Shown here: positions 19,297 to 29,890 of the stretch, in pieces
Layout: each line of letters opens with the position of its first letter
Numbering within the stretch: the first letter of the stretch is position 1
DNA from: Azorinus chamasolen
Lineage: Eukaryota; Mollusca; Bivalvia; Cardiida; Solecurtidae
Assembly: GCA_963576725.1 (NCBI GenBank)
Contig: OY755252.1
Span: 27,957,895-28,021,894 of the forward strand
Direction: 5' to 3'
DNA length: 64,000 nucleotides
Notes under the pieces: model-generated
Database searches by the model: none
Told to the model about the DNA's origin: nothing
The model's input: the letters and a program-made list of their open reading frames with translations, nothing else
Translations under genes and position numbers: made by a program

Positions 19297-19505
19297 TACA
19301 ATAGAACCCCTCTAATGCGACCACTTAATGAATAAACATGGATGTCTTTATAAGCAGGTGGTCGCTTAATGCAGGACAAAAGTAATGCAGAAAGATCCTC
19401 TTGGAGCTTTCTGCATTACTTTTGCCCTGCATTAAGCTACCACATGCGTCTAGAAACCAGAATTATACCACTTTTAGGTGGTCGCATTAGTGGGGTTTTA
19501 CTGTA
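19297..19505. mobile_element. pogo-2 MITE
   Basis: TACAATAGAACCCCTCTAATGC to GCATTAGTGGGGTTTTACTGTA. The core is AATGCAGAAAGATCC/GGAGCTTTCTGCATT. Confidence 0.88.
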
Positions 19506-19536
19506 TTATGGAATCGCTCATGTTCAAAAAAGATTT

Positions 19537-19720
19537 ATAGTAAAATCTCGATTATTAGAAAGTTTGTCTAGAAAAAAATTGACAATTTAAGGCGGGTGGC
19601 TGCATGATTAAAGTCCTAGTGGGGCTTTCTCTATGACTTTCATCCCGCATTAAGCTGCCACCCGTCTTAAAGATCGATAATGATACGTATTTTAGTGTTC
19701 GAATAATCGAGATTTTACCC
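19537..19720. mobile_element. pogo-6 MITE, hairpin partly deleted
   Basis: TATAGTAAAATCTCGATTAT to AATAATCGAGATTTTAC. Arms GGCGGGTGGCTGCATGATTA and CATCCCGCATTAAGCTGCC. The left half of the core is shortened. Confidence 0.8.
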
Positions 19721-19769
19721 TTTTCGGAAAGAGACGCACACGCATTGCTGCAGTAAGATAATTAATTTT

Positions 19770-19856
19770 CACCTTTGTAAACAGTTTGGATCTAGATGAG
19801 ATGCCGAGTAACTCGGTGCCTCACAAGGATCCATAGTGTTTGAATTCACCACTTAA
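19770..19856. mobile_element. TTAA-K fragment
   Basis: GTTTGGATCTAGATGAGATG...GGTGCCTCACAAGGATCC, ending at the TTAA at 19853, which is shared with the next element. Confidence 0.55.
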
Positions 19857-20115
19857 CCATTCACTTGCTGAATTTTAGAATACATTTCTCCTTCGTTATC
19901 CATGCCCTGTTGTATAATTACATATACATGTATCTTCACTGTGTACATGTACATTGTATTTCGCTGTGCAATCACTGCTGTGGAGTGCACTGGTTGCACA
20001 ATCAACTTGTAAATAGTGCAGACCCTGATGAGACAGCTCCTGCAGGAGCTGTCTCATCTGGGTCTTCACTATTTACAGGTAGGTATATTGAAGTGAATAG
20101 CAAGCGAAAGTTTAA
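19853..20115 (-). mobile_element. TTAA-A MITE
   Basis: A reverse copy with an intact core. 12-13 bp longer than 250 bp because of extra TACATG units in the arm. Ends TTAACCATTCACTTGC and GCAAGCGAAAGTTTAA. Confidence 0.88.
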
Positions 20116-20477
20116 GAAATACAGAGAAAGCACATTGAAGGAAAGTCTACTATTGCAGTTAAAGCAAACTACATTGTTTGCAGAAGAGAATTATTTGGCG
20201 CCACAATACTTAAAGAGGCACAGGTCATCGTAATTCATCGTTCATGCTTATTATACACAGTGCAAACGTCATATGGCATGGCATCTCTATGTATAATCAC
20301 ATGATTTATGACGTCAGAATTCATTTATAACATTGTGCAGTATGGTTGATAACAAACTCTAACAGGACCGTGTGACATTATATGGCAGTTGACTGTCAAA
20401 TAATCGAAAAGAATAGAACATGGCATTGTGTCATTCATCAATTTATGAATAGACTATAAACGTGGATATTTGTATGT
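20116..20477. other. No gene seen
   Basis: Unassigned sequence. The open frame crossing its start is an extension of the MITE and is not supported as coding. Confidence 0.4.
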
Positions 20478-20625
20478 AGTAAAAAAGTTCTACATCACTA
20501 CTAACGGAAAGGGGTCTTCAAGCTTAACGCAGGGCGAAAGTTACATGTACGCTGAACCCTCTGTTAGTAGTTTCCTGCATCACTAATGTTCTGCATTACG
20601 CTGTCACCTGACATGGCGGCCATGT
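20478..20625. mobile_element. pogo-type MITE, degenerate
   Basis: TAGTAAAAAAGTTCTAC at the left, arms GCTTAACGCAGGGCGAAAG and GTTCTGCATTACGCTGTCAC. The apex is replaced by a GAACCCTCTGTTAG loop. Confidence 0.5.
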
Positions 20626-20632
20626 TTAAATA

Positions 20633-20870
20633 TTAACCCTTTACCCCATAGAGACGCCTTTTGGCACCTCTGCAAACAGAGAAGACCCAGATCAGACGGC
20701 TCCTACAGGAGCCGTCTGATCAGGGTCTGCTCTGTTAGCTTAACAAACAATATTGATATGATTAATCAGTTTTAACCGTTGTCAAAATAGCCTGTATTCA
20801 TATACCGTTATAAATAATCAATAATTAATAGTCATGATGTAATTATTTCTTAATGCATATTCATGAGACA
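20633..20870 (+). mobile_element. TTAA-C MITE
   Basis: TTAACCCTTTACCCCATAGAGACG, core ATCAGACGGCTCC/GGAGCCGTCTGATC, long arm TCATGATGTAATTATTTCTT. The right TTAA is lost. Confidence 0.75.
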
Positions 20871-21217
20871 ATGAGATAAGCAGTCGATAAAGAGAAGTTT
20901 TTCTGTGTGTAAACAATAAGAGTAAATGAAAGACCAAAGTCTAATTCAAACATAATAACAATTTGTTCGAGTATGGTTTATACGTTTAATCTCTTTTTAA
21001 TTGACTTTTAACGCTTTGCGAGATCCGACATTGCAAACATAGTACACACGGATGTGACATACAATCACATTTGTAACACGTCAAAGTTCATTCAGAAAAG
21101 GAAGCTAAAAGTGCATATGTACAACTTAAAGACATTTGTCACAGGTTGTGAACAATTACATGATGTTGTATTTCCAGTCATCTCATTTTTAGTATCGGAA
21201 TGAAACCATAGCCATCC

Positions 21218-21219
<2 letters not shown>
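20871..21219. other. No gene seen
   Basis: About 350 bp of AT-rich unassigned sequence. Confidence 0.4.

Positions 21220-21294
<75 letters not shown>
21220..21294 (+). repeat. (CAT)n microsatellite
   Basis: About 25 uninterrupted CAT units. It reads as poly-Met on the other strand by chance. Confidence 0.97.
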
Positions 21295-21295
<1 letters not shown>

Positions 21296-21754
21296 ATACA
21301 TGTAGTGGCTAAAATAGTTGACATAGTGTACACTAATCAAAAGCAAATAAAGGAGTTAAGAAGTTATAATTATGTATTTAATCATACACATACATTAACA
21401 GTATTGCATAGGTGCATGTATATGACAAGTTCTATGAAAAAATGAACTTGTTACAAGCAATGCACATTATATCTTTCAAATATGCTACTAAGGTTATGAA
21501 AAGTTGAGAAATGATCATCAAGGAAATATAATTAAGCAAATATACAATGATAATCCTACTACATGTACTATTAACTAACTGAACATTGTCAGGCAGGAAC
21601 TCAACCTGTTACATATGTGATTCTAATGTCAAGCCCCATGTCGGACACTCAGATTTGTAACACATTTCACCTGTTACTAATGTGATCACATTCATAACAT
21701 ATCTGTTACCAATGTAATCCGTCTAACAGAGCTGATCTGATTGCTTACGAGATG
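21295..21754. other. No gene seen
   Basis: AT-rich sequence with a repeated word, CTGTTAC.AATGTGAT (21608-21715, three loose copies). Nothing coding. Confidence 0.4.
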
Positions 21755-21895
21755 ATATAGTTTTTGATTGGTCAGATTTGAGTTCTCAAGCTTTTGATTG
21801 GTCAGATTTAAGCCAAAGGCTCAAATCTGACCAATCAAAAACTTGAAAACGAACTCAGACTCAACTAAAAGCTTTATAAGCATGTACCCTGGTTC
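21755..21895. mobile_element. H foldback element
   Basis: TTTTGATTGGTCAGATTT occurs twice directly, then inverted (AAATCTGACCAATCAAAA). The right arm ends CTCAACTAAAAGCTTTATAAGCATG. The left terminus is truncated compared with 45661. Confidence 0.7.
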
Positions 21896-22023
21896 TACAG
21901 TTTCTAGCATAGCTTAAACATGCTGCTATATGCTATTATAAAGATGCAGTTAATTAACCGTGCTGCTTACACGAATATTCATGAGGTAAGGTGTTATTCA
22001 GAGGTACGGATAAGATGTGTAAT

Positions 22024-22252
22024 TTAACCCATTCCCTCATAGGCTATTTTTAGATTCATCAACTTTGAATAAATCTACCGAAAAGGAGCATTAACTAGAG
22101 AAAAGGAAACATTTATAATTTTGTAGTTTGAAACCATTGTGATAAATAGAGCATTTGCTCCTATAGGAGCAAATGCTCTATTTATCACAATGGTTTCACA
22201 AAATGACTTTTACAGAGTCGTCAAAAGTCGTCAATATGAGGGAATGGGTTAA
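22024..22252 (+). mobile_element. TTAA-E MITE
   Basis: A 229 bp copy: TTAACCCATTCCCTCATAGG to ATGAGGGAATGGGTTAA. Core intact. Confidence 0.9.
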
Positions 22253-22615
22253 AACATTTTCGAAAATAGCTCCTTTATTTCTCAACTAACTCTCTGCTGC
22301 GATCTCTCTTTCAAATCATCTAAGAAAAGGTGATTCTAAGGAGTGGTCACAATACAGTACATTCCCTCTAATGCGAACACCAAAAAAGGGGCATAATATA
22401 TATTCACACTGTTAAATGCAAGTGGTAGCTTAATGCTGGACGGAAGTTATGCAAAAAGCCCCTATAGGAGCTTTCTGTATAACTTTCGTCCTGCATTAAG
22501 CAACCACTTGCTTATGAAGACAGCCATGTTTGTTCATTTAGAGGTCGCATTAGAGGGGTTTTACTGTATAGGGTTTGGTGAAAAAGTCATTTGAATACGG
22601 ATCTTCATCTATCGT
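22253..22615. mobile_element. J foldback element split by pogo-2
   Basis: ACATTTTCGAAAATAGCTCC and a degraded GAATCATC stem up to GAGTGGTCACAATA. After the insertion it resumes with GGGTTTGGTG. It starts directly after the TTAA-E element. Confidence 0.7.
22353..22568. mobile_element. pogo-2 MITE inside J
   Basis: TACAGTACATTCCCTCTAATGC to AGAGGGGTTTTACTGTA, with core GCAAAAAGCCCC/GGAGCTTTCTG. Inserted at the TA of the host's CACAACATAGGG palindrome. Confidence 0.88.
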
Positions 22616-22672
22616 TATGTTATTCAAATAATGTCGTCATCTTTTGAATGTTTGAAACGAGTTTGTTCTCAT

Positions 22673-22746
22673 TTGCAAACAGTGTAGACCCAGTCCAGAG
22701 GGTTCCTAGAGGAACCCTCTGATCATGGACTGTATTGTTTGTCATT
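22673..22746. mobile_element. TTAA-I core
   Basis: GCAAACAGTGTAGACCC, stem CAGAGGGTTCC/GGAACCCTCTGATC. The ends are not recognisable. Confidence 0.6.
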
Positions 22747-22849
22747 CAGATGTCCTTTCACAACCTCTACTTTTTTCATACTGAATACACTGTACAGTGT
22801 TAGAGTATGAAGAGTTTACATGCAAAAGGTTAGTTTGCATGCGGTGTGC

Positions 22850-23214
22850 TACAGCGCTCCCTCCCTACAACGGCCCTCTCAATAACGATTCCCTCCTTAC
22901 AACAACGCATGTCACTATTTCCGAAACAACAAGGCTCCAGAAACAACTTTATTCCATCGTATTTTCTTTATGCCTCAATCAAAACCTATGTTGTGACCAC
23001 TCTTTAGAATCGTCACAAAGTGACGATTCTAAAGAGTGGACACAACATAGGGTTTGACAGAGGCATAACGGTTTTAGTTCTCGAAATACACCTTATCTTG
23101 GGATCTGCAAACAAGCTAATTATGTCTGATTTCCCTCCCTATAACAACTCCCTCTGAACAACACATACAATCTTCGTATCCCAACGGGTGTCGTTGTAGA
23201 GAGGGAGTACTGTA
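22850..23214. mobile_element. L element with a J-type core
   Basis: The TA-flanked ends, TACAGCGCTCCCTCCCTACAAC and GTTGTAGAGAGGGAGTACTGTA, are found only here. The centre (22972-23068) is the J palindrome AAACCTATGTTGTGACC with a CGTCACAAAGTGACG apex. Total 365 bp. Confidence 0.75.
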
Positions 23215-23675
23215 TTCGATTGATCGTTATTGCGTGCAGCAGATTAATGGTTCCTTCCCATAGCGTCACACTAGAAACCGATACGAAACACATTTCAAAT
23301 TGTTTGTATGAAGAAAGATTGTAAACAGACATGGGGAAAACAATAATTGTTCAACCTTTTGCAATTTAGCATTTCACAGAAGTAAGATATGGTGTTCTGA
23401 AAGATAGTTTGACATTTATGATGAACAGAATATATAATTAATCTGTGGTTATTAATATTTAGCAAGACACAAGCGACTTTATGATCAACTACATGTAATT
23501 ATAAACATTATGAGATGCCGAGTAACTCGGCATATTTCAAACTGTTTGACACTGTATTCATGCTTTTGAAGGAGAGGCATGGAAAATAAATCAAATGTAA
23601 AATTGAAGCTGACAGAAGATCTACATGTATTTGACTAACCAGACTAGAGATTGGATATTTGAAGTATTCTCCCGT
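23215..23675. other. No gene; one hairpin scrap
   Basis: Unassigned, apart from a D/K half hairpin at 23510-23550 (GAGATGCCGAGTAACTCGG). Confidence 0.4.
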
Positions 23676-23885
23676 TCGCTCTTTGGCTGCCAAATTGTAT
23701 CGTCTGCAAACTTTGCCGTCTGTTACAATTTTCATTTTGTTTTTTACTGCATTTTTGGTTAAAAACCAGTCACAGTAACAATCAGTTTGGATCCTGATGA
23801 GACGCCGAGTTACTCGGCGTCTCATCTGGATCCAAACTGTTTGCATAGGTAATCACAGATGCGACATTGGTGGTGAAATAGTTAA
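23676..23885 (-). mobile_element. TTAA-D MITE
   Basis: TTTGGCTGCC and repeated CGTCTGC words in the arm. The core GGATCCTGATGAGACGCC/GGCGTCTCATCTGGATCC is perfect. It ends GTGAAATAGTTAA. Confidence 0.82.
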
Positions 23886-24075
23886 TTGGTTCAAGGCAGA
23901 GCGTGACGTTATATCATTTCAGGCTATTAATTGATAATAATATTTAATGACTGCTCATACAATAACATGCTTATGCAACGTGAATGGCGTTTGTTTTAAT
24001 TTGTAACCCTTACATGTACATGTAGCATTACACAATTTGATAAACCACTGAATCACTGTTGAGTTCGTACATCGT

Positions 24076-24230
24076 TACAGTAGAACCTGTCTTAAGCGAC
24101 TATTATAAAAGTATGAATTCGGGTCTTTAAGACACATATCTCAGTGCAGGTGGAAAGCAATTTAGAACGCTATTATTGGAGCTTTTTGCATTACTTTTGC
24201 CCTGCATTAAGCAACCACGAGCCAATCACT
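24076..24230. mobile_element. pogo-3 MITE, right end lost
   Basis: TACAGTAGAACCTGTCTTAAGC, core AACGCTATTATTGGAGCTTT, arm CCCTGCATTAAGCAACCAC. Confidence 0.72.
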
Positions 24231-24308
24231 AATCTGTACTCTTGGTAAAGAACTATATAAGTAGAACATTTAACCCTTTCTCTGTCTTATTTTCATGTAA
24301 CAAATTAT

Positions 24309-24515
24309 TACAGTAAAATCTCGATTATTCCATTTTTTGCATAGAAGAATTTAGACCCTTTTAGGCAGGTGGCTGCTTAATGCATGGTGAAAGTCATGCA
24401 GAAAGCTCCTCTAGGAGCTTTCTGCATGACATACACCATGCACAAAGCTGCCACCTGTCTTAACGATCGATAATGATACGTATTTTAGGGTTCGAATAAT
24501 AGAGATCTTACTGTA
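24309..24515. mobile_element. pogo-6 MITE
   Basis: TACAGTAAAATCTCGATTATTC to ATAATAGAGATCTTACTGTA. The core is CATGCAGAAAGCTCC/GGAGCTTTCTGCATG. Confidence 0.87.
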
Positions 24516-24579
24516 CCACAAATGGTAAAGAGCTTAATTGTTACGTGTATAATGACGTTATTTATTTCACCAATTTAGA

Positions 24580-24703
24580 AGTAAAATGATATCTATATTA
24601 TGTCATAAGCAGCACGTGCAGTCCATGAAAAGACAGCTCCTATAAGAGTTGTTTGATCTGGATCTACTCTGTTTGCAAAGACCGGAGAGGCGGGGGACGG
24701 TTA
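24580..24703 (-). mobile_element. TTAA-C/B fragment
   Basis: ATGATATCTATATTATGTCA, core GACAGCTCCTATAAGAGTTG, right half GGATCTACTCTGTTTGC, ending GGACGGTTAA. Confidence 0.55.
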
Positions 24704-24796
24704 AGGCAGATACATTGTAGGTGCTTAATTCACGGTGAAATCAAGTAGAAAACTCCAAGAGGAACTTAAGAGGAGCTTTCTGACTTTCATCCTCTA

Positions 24797-25279
24797 TAAA
24801 CCCTTTACTTCATACTCGTACACCCTTTTAACCCTTCGCTTGCTATTCACGTCAATATACCTACCTGTAAATAGTGAAGACCCAGATGAGACAGCTCCTG
24901 CAGGAGCTGTCTCATCAGGGTCTGCACTATTTACAAGTTGATTGTGCAACCATTGCACTCCACAGCAGTGATTGCACAACGAAATACTTGTACACAGTGA
25001 AGATATATGTAATTATACAACAGGACATGGGTAAAGAAGGAGAAATGTATTTTAAAAGCCAGCAAGCGAAGGGTTAAGGTTTTCCAAACTGAGCATACCT
25101 AGATCAGAAAGATCACACAGGAGCGTCTCACCCGTTTTATTATGGGATTTTATAGATCTGATTCTAAATTTTTATCATTGCAAAAACTTCTCCTGTTGAT
25201 ATGTCATAAAAAATATCCAGCTAATTAATATTAAAAAAAAACCTTATTTCTTACATGAATATTCATAGAATAAAGGGTT
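24797..25279 (+). mobile_element. TTAA-C MITE split by TTAA-A
   Basis: The left end is TAAACCCTTTACTTCATAC. After 25077 it resumes with an eroded core (AGATCAGAAAGATC) and ends ATATTCATAGAATAAAGGGTTT. Strongly degraded, so old. Confidence 0.65.
24828..25077 (+). mobile_element. TTAA-A MITE inside TTAA-C
   Basis: An intact 250 bp copy with a standard core. Confidence 0.92.
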
Positions 25280-25326
25280 TGCTGTCTTCTGTGTTGTCTG
25301 TCGATCCATAATGATACTTATTAGAA

Positions 25327-25545
25327 TACAGTAGAACATGTTTTATGTGACCCTCAAGAAAATATATATTATTGGACGTATAGGACAGGTGGTAGCTTAA
25401 TGCAGGTCAACAGTAATGCAGAAATCTCCTATATGAGCTTTATAAATGCATTACTTTTGCCCTGTATTAAGCAACCACTTACTCTTTAAGTCTCCTGTGT
25501 TCAGTACATGTATATTAATAGTCGCTTAAGACAGGTTCTACTGTA
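25327..25545. mobile_element. pogo-3 MITE
   Basis: TACAGTAGAACATGTTTTATG to GTCGCTTAAGACAGGTTC and CTGTA. The core is GCAGAAATCTCC/GAGCTTTATAAATGC. Confidence 0.82.
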
Positions 25546-25699
25546 TTTAGAATATCGAGGTTGTATCGAGCTGTATTCAGTTACAAATATCATATCAAAA
25601 CACGCTCATTATATCAGCATCCGTTATTGCGGAAATTTATATCAAGGGAGTGAAACCACACCAGACAAATAAAACGACAATACACGGTTGTCGTCCTTA

Positions 25700-25866
25700 T
25701 CTGATAGATTAGCCACCGGAGTCGTCTGACCAGCGTCTGCTCTGTTTGCTTAATAATATTCGACTGTTTCTACAATGACCAATAATTACAGTGTACATGC
25801 TTGATTATAAAATTAATCTAACTTATATTCATGATATATTTATTGCATGAATATTCAACAGGTTTA
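25700..25866 (+). mobile_element. TTAA-B2 relic
   Basis: A right half only: GGAGTCGTCTGACCAGCGTC, CTCTGTTTGCTTAATAATATTC, ATGAATATTCAACAGG. The left half is lost. Confidence 0.5.
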
Positions 25867-25959
25867 GTACATGCGTACTTGTACCATGTACAACTTCATA
25901 TTATGCCATCGTTGCTATATCCAATACTATATTACATGTTTAAATATCAATGTCTGCTT

Positions 25960-26110
25960 TCATATTTAATTCTGAGCAAATGCTTACTTCAGATTCTTCC
26001 AAACGTTTGAGAAAAGACTGACCGAGTGCCAAATAGCTTGGATCCTGATCAGACGTCGAAGTAATCGGTGTCCCATCTTGAACCAAGCTGTTTGTAAATG
26101 AGAGCCAAGT
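25960..26110. mobile_element. TTAA-K-like relic
   Basis: AGCTTGGATCCTGATCAGAC...GTCCCATCTTGAACCAAGC. The 5' flank GACTGACCGAGTGCCAAA matches the relic at 59832, so the two form a sub-family. Confidence 0.5.
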
Positions 26111-26118
26111 CTTGATAG

Positions 26119-26327
26119 AACAGTAGAACCCCTCTAATGCGACCACTTAATGAATAAATAGGGATGTCGTTATAATCAGGTGGTTGCTTAATGCAGGGCA
26201 AAAGTAATGCAGAAAGCTCCTCTAGGAGCTTTCTGCATTACTGTTGTCCTGCATTAAGCTACCACCTGCCTCTACCACCCAGAATTATACCTCTTTTAGG
26301 TGGTCGCATTAGCGGGATTATACTATA
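26119..26327. mobile_element. pogo-2 MITE
   Basis: ACAGTAGAACCCCTCTAATGC to CGCATTAGCGGGATTATACTATA. The core is AATGCAGAAAGCTCC/GGAGCTTTCTGCATT. Confidence 0.87.
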
Positions 26328-26520
26328 GTATAATAATGGTCAGATGTGTTCATCTGATGAAAATATATAGATAATACTGACTTTCCATGCTTATAGAATT
26401 TTGACATATTGCATAAAAAGCTACCGAGCGTAATAATGCTACGGAAAATGACGAACATAAGCTGCATTGGGGTAGTCTCGTTATAGATTTTGAGTCGCCA
26501 TAAGCTGGCTTTATGGTCGC

Positions 26521-26635
26521 GCAATACTAGGTTTAGGTTCACCCCATTTGGGGTCGTCCCATACTCGTTTTGGGGTCATCTAATACTGATTTTGTTATCA
26601 CCCACTACTGCCTTTGGGTCGTCTCATACTGGTTT
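26521..26635 (+). repeat. ~22 bp imperfect tandem repeat
   Basis: About five loose copies of TTTGGGGTCGTCCCATACT (for example 26548, 26569, 26613). No coding potential seen. Confidence 0.65.
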
Positions 26636-26756
26636 TCAGATCTGACTCTACAGTTTCTACAAATATTCATATCTACATAAGCTATTATAAAAATAGCTTC
26701 TAAATATTCATGTTGTCATTATTTCTTACATAAATATTTAGTATCAAAAGGTTTAA
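26636..26756 (+). mobile_element. TTAA-B2/C right arm
   Basis: AGATCTGACTCTACAGTTTC, CATTATTTCTTACATAAATATT, AAAAGGTTTAA. The hairpin is missing. Confidence 0.5.
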
Positions 26757-26910
26757 AAGGCAAATAGTGTTCATTCGTTAGGTGACTAATAAAGTTGCAA
26801 AGGAGGGTAACTCAGTTGTACTATATATCAACATATAAGGTTTCTCTAATTTCTAAATATTATTTTGACAATAGGAAAGATTGTTAATTATCATGTTAAG
26901 AGTGATCATG

Positions 26911-27160
26911 TTAACCCTTCGCTTGCTATTCACGTCAATATACCTACCTGTAAATAGTGAAGACCCAGATGAGACAGCTCCTGCAGGAGCTGTCTCATCA
27001 GGGTCTGCACTATTTACAAGTTGATTGTGCAACCAGTGCACTCCACAGCAGTGATTGCACAGCGAAATACTTGTACACAGTGAATATATATGTAATTATA
27101 CAACAGGGCATGGGTGAAGAAGGAGAAATGTATTTTAAAATTCAGCAAGCGAAGGGTTAA
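26911..27160 (+). mobile_element. TTAA-A MITE, full length
   Basis: An intact 250 bp copy with exact ends on both sides. Flanked by AGTGATCATG and GAGTGACATC. Confidence 0.93.
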
Positions 27161-27231
27161 GAGTGACATCATCAGGAGCCAAACTGCTTGAAACTCTGTT
27201 ACTTGTTGCTCCGAAAATTGACCGTGTCTTT

Positions 27232-27383
27232 GAGAAAGGTGTCAGCTTAATGTAGGGTGAAATGCAAGCAGAAAGCTCCTCTTGGAGCTTTCTGCATGAC
27301 TTTCATCCTGTATTAAGCAGTCACATGCATGAATGTATCTAAAGTTTCCTCTTCTAGAATTTCGGTTTAGAGTGTGTTACAGT
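27232..27383. mobile_element. pogo-5 MITE, left end lost
   Basis: Core AAGCAGAAAGCTCC/GGAGCTTTCTGCATG, right arm TTTCGGTTTAGAGTG. The CAGT start is missing. Confidence 0.65.
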
Positions 27384-27442
27384 AGTCAGTGAAATGGTGC
27401 AAATTATCCGTTGAGCAGACATAATTTTACATCATGATAAGT

Positions 27443-27720
27443 GTTACCCCTTGTCCTCATATAAACGCTACGCTTTTTGTACCCCTGCAAGTAGAGTAGA
27501 CCCAGATCAGACGGATCCTGTAGGAGGGAGCTGTAACATCGAGATCTTCTACATGTACATGTACTCTGTTTGCTTATGACATACTACAGATATATTTCTA
27601 CATTTTCTGCATTATTTAATGCTCAACATATCGTTTGTTCATATAACATTCAGATGATAATCATAAAATCATTATTTCTTATACATGTATAAATATTACA
27701 TTCATGACGTATATGTTTAA
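27443..27720 (+). mobile_element. TTAA-B2 MITE
   Basis: GTTACCCCTTGTCCTCATATAAACG, core ATCAGACGGATCC/GGAGGGAGCTGTAAC (right half altered), long arm ATCATTATTTCTTATAC, ending TTTAA. Confidence 0.68.
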
Positions 27721-27855
27721 ACCCAATTGAACCAATTGCCTCTAAAAGGGACACACGTGTACGCAAACAGTGTATATCCAGATCAGAAGGTCTTCAGCTG
27801 ATTGGGGACTGCACTGTTTGCAGAAGTCATTGATGCCAGTGGTGAACTAGTTGAT
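27717..27855. mobile_element. TTAA-I-like element, degenerate
   Basis: Starts on the previous TTAA. Contains GCAAACAGTGTATATCCAG and CACTGTTTGCAGAAG. Core eroded. Confidence 0.5.
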
Positions 27856-27892
27856 GTAAATGGCTTATACCAGGTAATATAATATGTGTTAT

Positions 27893-28705
27893 TATACTGC
27901 AAAGTAAAATCCTCGATTTTGATTGGTCAATTAGCCATATATAAAAGACGTGTATCCCTCTAAATTCTGATGTATATACGGAGTCATGAGCAACAATGGA
28001 ATTTCCCCCGTCGAGGGCCTCACTTCATTGCTACAACAAAATAAAAATGGCCGACCAGCTTTACTTCGTCGATTCGATCCAAACAACCGCTCTCAAACGA
28101 AATAACAAGAGTTTGGGGCTGAACAAAGTTATCCATTGAGAAACATTTTTGTTATAGTTGTTGTATAACAATGCAAATGAACCCGATACGTGGCGAAGGT
28201 CTTATTCTGCTCTGATGCTGAAAATGTTGTCAAAGTGCTTGTGCAAGTACTGATTGGGCCCTGAACCCCCACGTTTACAAAGACAATCCACACCCAATTC
28301 GATTCAGATTTTATTTATGCACATGCACAGTAAACATACCTGTAAATTGCAGTATAGCCGCTCCTTCCAAAGCCCATTTTTGAATATTATAAAACCGTCA
28401 CTTTGACGTCATCCAAATGACGTCGGAATAGCGCCAATTACTCTATAAAGTTTAACTGTTCTCATGCTGAAAAATAGTGTTTGCTTAACCGCTGATATGC
28501 TGGAAGTTTTACTAACGTCTGATTCTTTCAATCTTTTGAGAAACTAATGCACTTGGAAGACTCCTTTCTATCCACAAAATGAGCTGGCTATTATACATAT
28601 ATTATAAGCCCTTACCTTACAGTGTGAGGCCCCTGAGGGGAAGCAAAACGACGCCTAAATTAACAACGCTAATTAACTGCTACAAATATTAAACTTTACA
28701 GTATA
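27893..28705 (+). mobile_element. Z element, copy 1 (813 bp, TA-ended TIRs)
   Basis: The TIRs are TATACTGCAAAGT and ACTTTACAGTATA (12 of 13 match). No transposase frame is present, so it is non-autonomous. It carries an ATG frame of 30 codons (28047-28139) and a conserved GATTGGTCAATTAGCC near the left end. Superfamily not identified. Confidence 0.65.
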
Positions 28706-28713
28706 ATAAAATC

Positions 28714-28856
28714 GTTATACAGATCATTGGCGGGATATCTGACTTTTCATTCCCTGCTGAGGAAAATACATGTAGCCCTCGCCTAACGGCTCGGGCAACA
28801 TGAATTTCCTCAGCAGGAAACAAAAAGTCAGATACCCCGCCAATGATCTGTATAAC
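28714..28856. repeat. 143 bp hairpin beside Z copy 1
   Basis: Arms from GTTATACAGATCATTGGCGG pair with CCGCCAATGATCTGTATAAC. Stem about 50 bp with few mismatches; loop contains CCTCGCCTAACGGCTCGGGC. Confidence 0.85.
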
Positions 28857-28865
28857 TAATATTAT

Positions 28866-29685
28866 TATAACGCAAAGTAAAATCCTCGATTTTGATTGGT
28901 CAGTTAGCCATGTATAAAAGACGTGTATCCCTCTAAATTCTGATGTATATACGGAGTCATGAGCAACAATGGAATTTCCCCCGCCGAGGGCCTCGCTCCC
29001 TTGATATAACAAAATAAAAATGGCCGACCAGCTTCACTTCGTCGATTCGATTCAAACAACCGCTCTCAAACGAAATATAAAGAGTTTGGGGCGGAAAAAA
29101 GTTATCCATTTAGAAACATTTTTGTTATAGTTTTTGTATAACAATGTAAATGAACCCTATATGTGGCGAAGGTCTTATTCTGCTTTGATGCTGCAAATGT
29201 TGTCAAAGTGCTTGTGCACGTACCGATTAGCCCCAAACCCCGCTTTTACAAATATATTCCACACCCAATTCGATTCAGATTTTATTTATGTACATGCACA
29301 GTACACGTACCTGTAAATTGCAGTATAGCCGCTCCTTCCAACGCCCTTTGTTTGAATATTATAAAACCGTCATTTTGACGTCATCCAAATGACGTCGGAA
29401 CTGCGCCAAAATTCCTTCAATTAAGTTAAATAGTATCTGCTTAACCGCTGATCTGCTGAAAGTTTTACTAACGTCTGCTTCTTTCAATCCTTTGATAAAC
29501 TATGCACTTGGAAGATCCCTTTCTATCCATAAATATAATGAACTGGTTATTATACACGATGAACTAGGGTTGCAGAGTGATATATAAGCCCTTACCTTAC
29601 AGTAAGAGGCCCCTGAGGGGAAGCAAAACGACGCCTAAATTAACAACGCTAATTAACTGCTACAAATATTAAACTTTGCAGTATA
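28866..29685 (+). mobile_element. Z element, copy 2 (820 bp)
   Basis: A near-copy of 27893-28705. The right TIR ACTTTGCAGTATA is exact; the left is TATAACGCAAAGT. The ATG frame is 36 codons here (29020-29130), six longer than in copy 1 because the stop is shifted by substitutions. No function is assigned to it. Confidence 0.65.
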
Positions 29686-29693
29686 ATAAAATC

Positions 29694-29836
29694 GTTATAC
29701 AGATCATTGGCGGGATATCTGACTTTTTATTTCCTGCTGAGGAAAATACATGTAGCCCTCGCCTAACGGCTCGGGCAACATGAATTTCCTCAGCAGGAAA
29801 CAAAAAGTCAGATACCCCGCCAATGATCTGTATAAC
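29694..29836. repeat. 143 bp hairpin beside Z copy 2
   Basis: The same hairpin as 28714-28856 and the same distance from the Z right end, so Z plus hairpin was duplicated as one ~975 bp unit. Confidence 0.85.
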
Positions 29837-29890
29837 TAATATTGTGCATGGAAATTTATAGGTTCCAAAGATCGCTTGAACCAATTTATC

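Noticed and set aside
21092..21346. Frame with a poly-methionine run
   Set aside because: Translation of a (CAT)n microsatellite on the minus strand.
24735..24979. Recurring frame with DPDETAPAGAVSSGS
   Set aside because: It is the opposite frame of the TTAA-A hairpin and appears in every copy on the other strand. No sign of coding.
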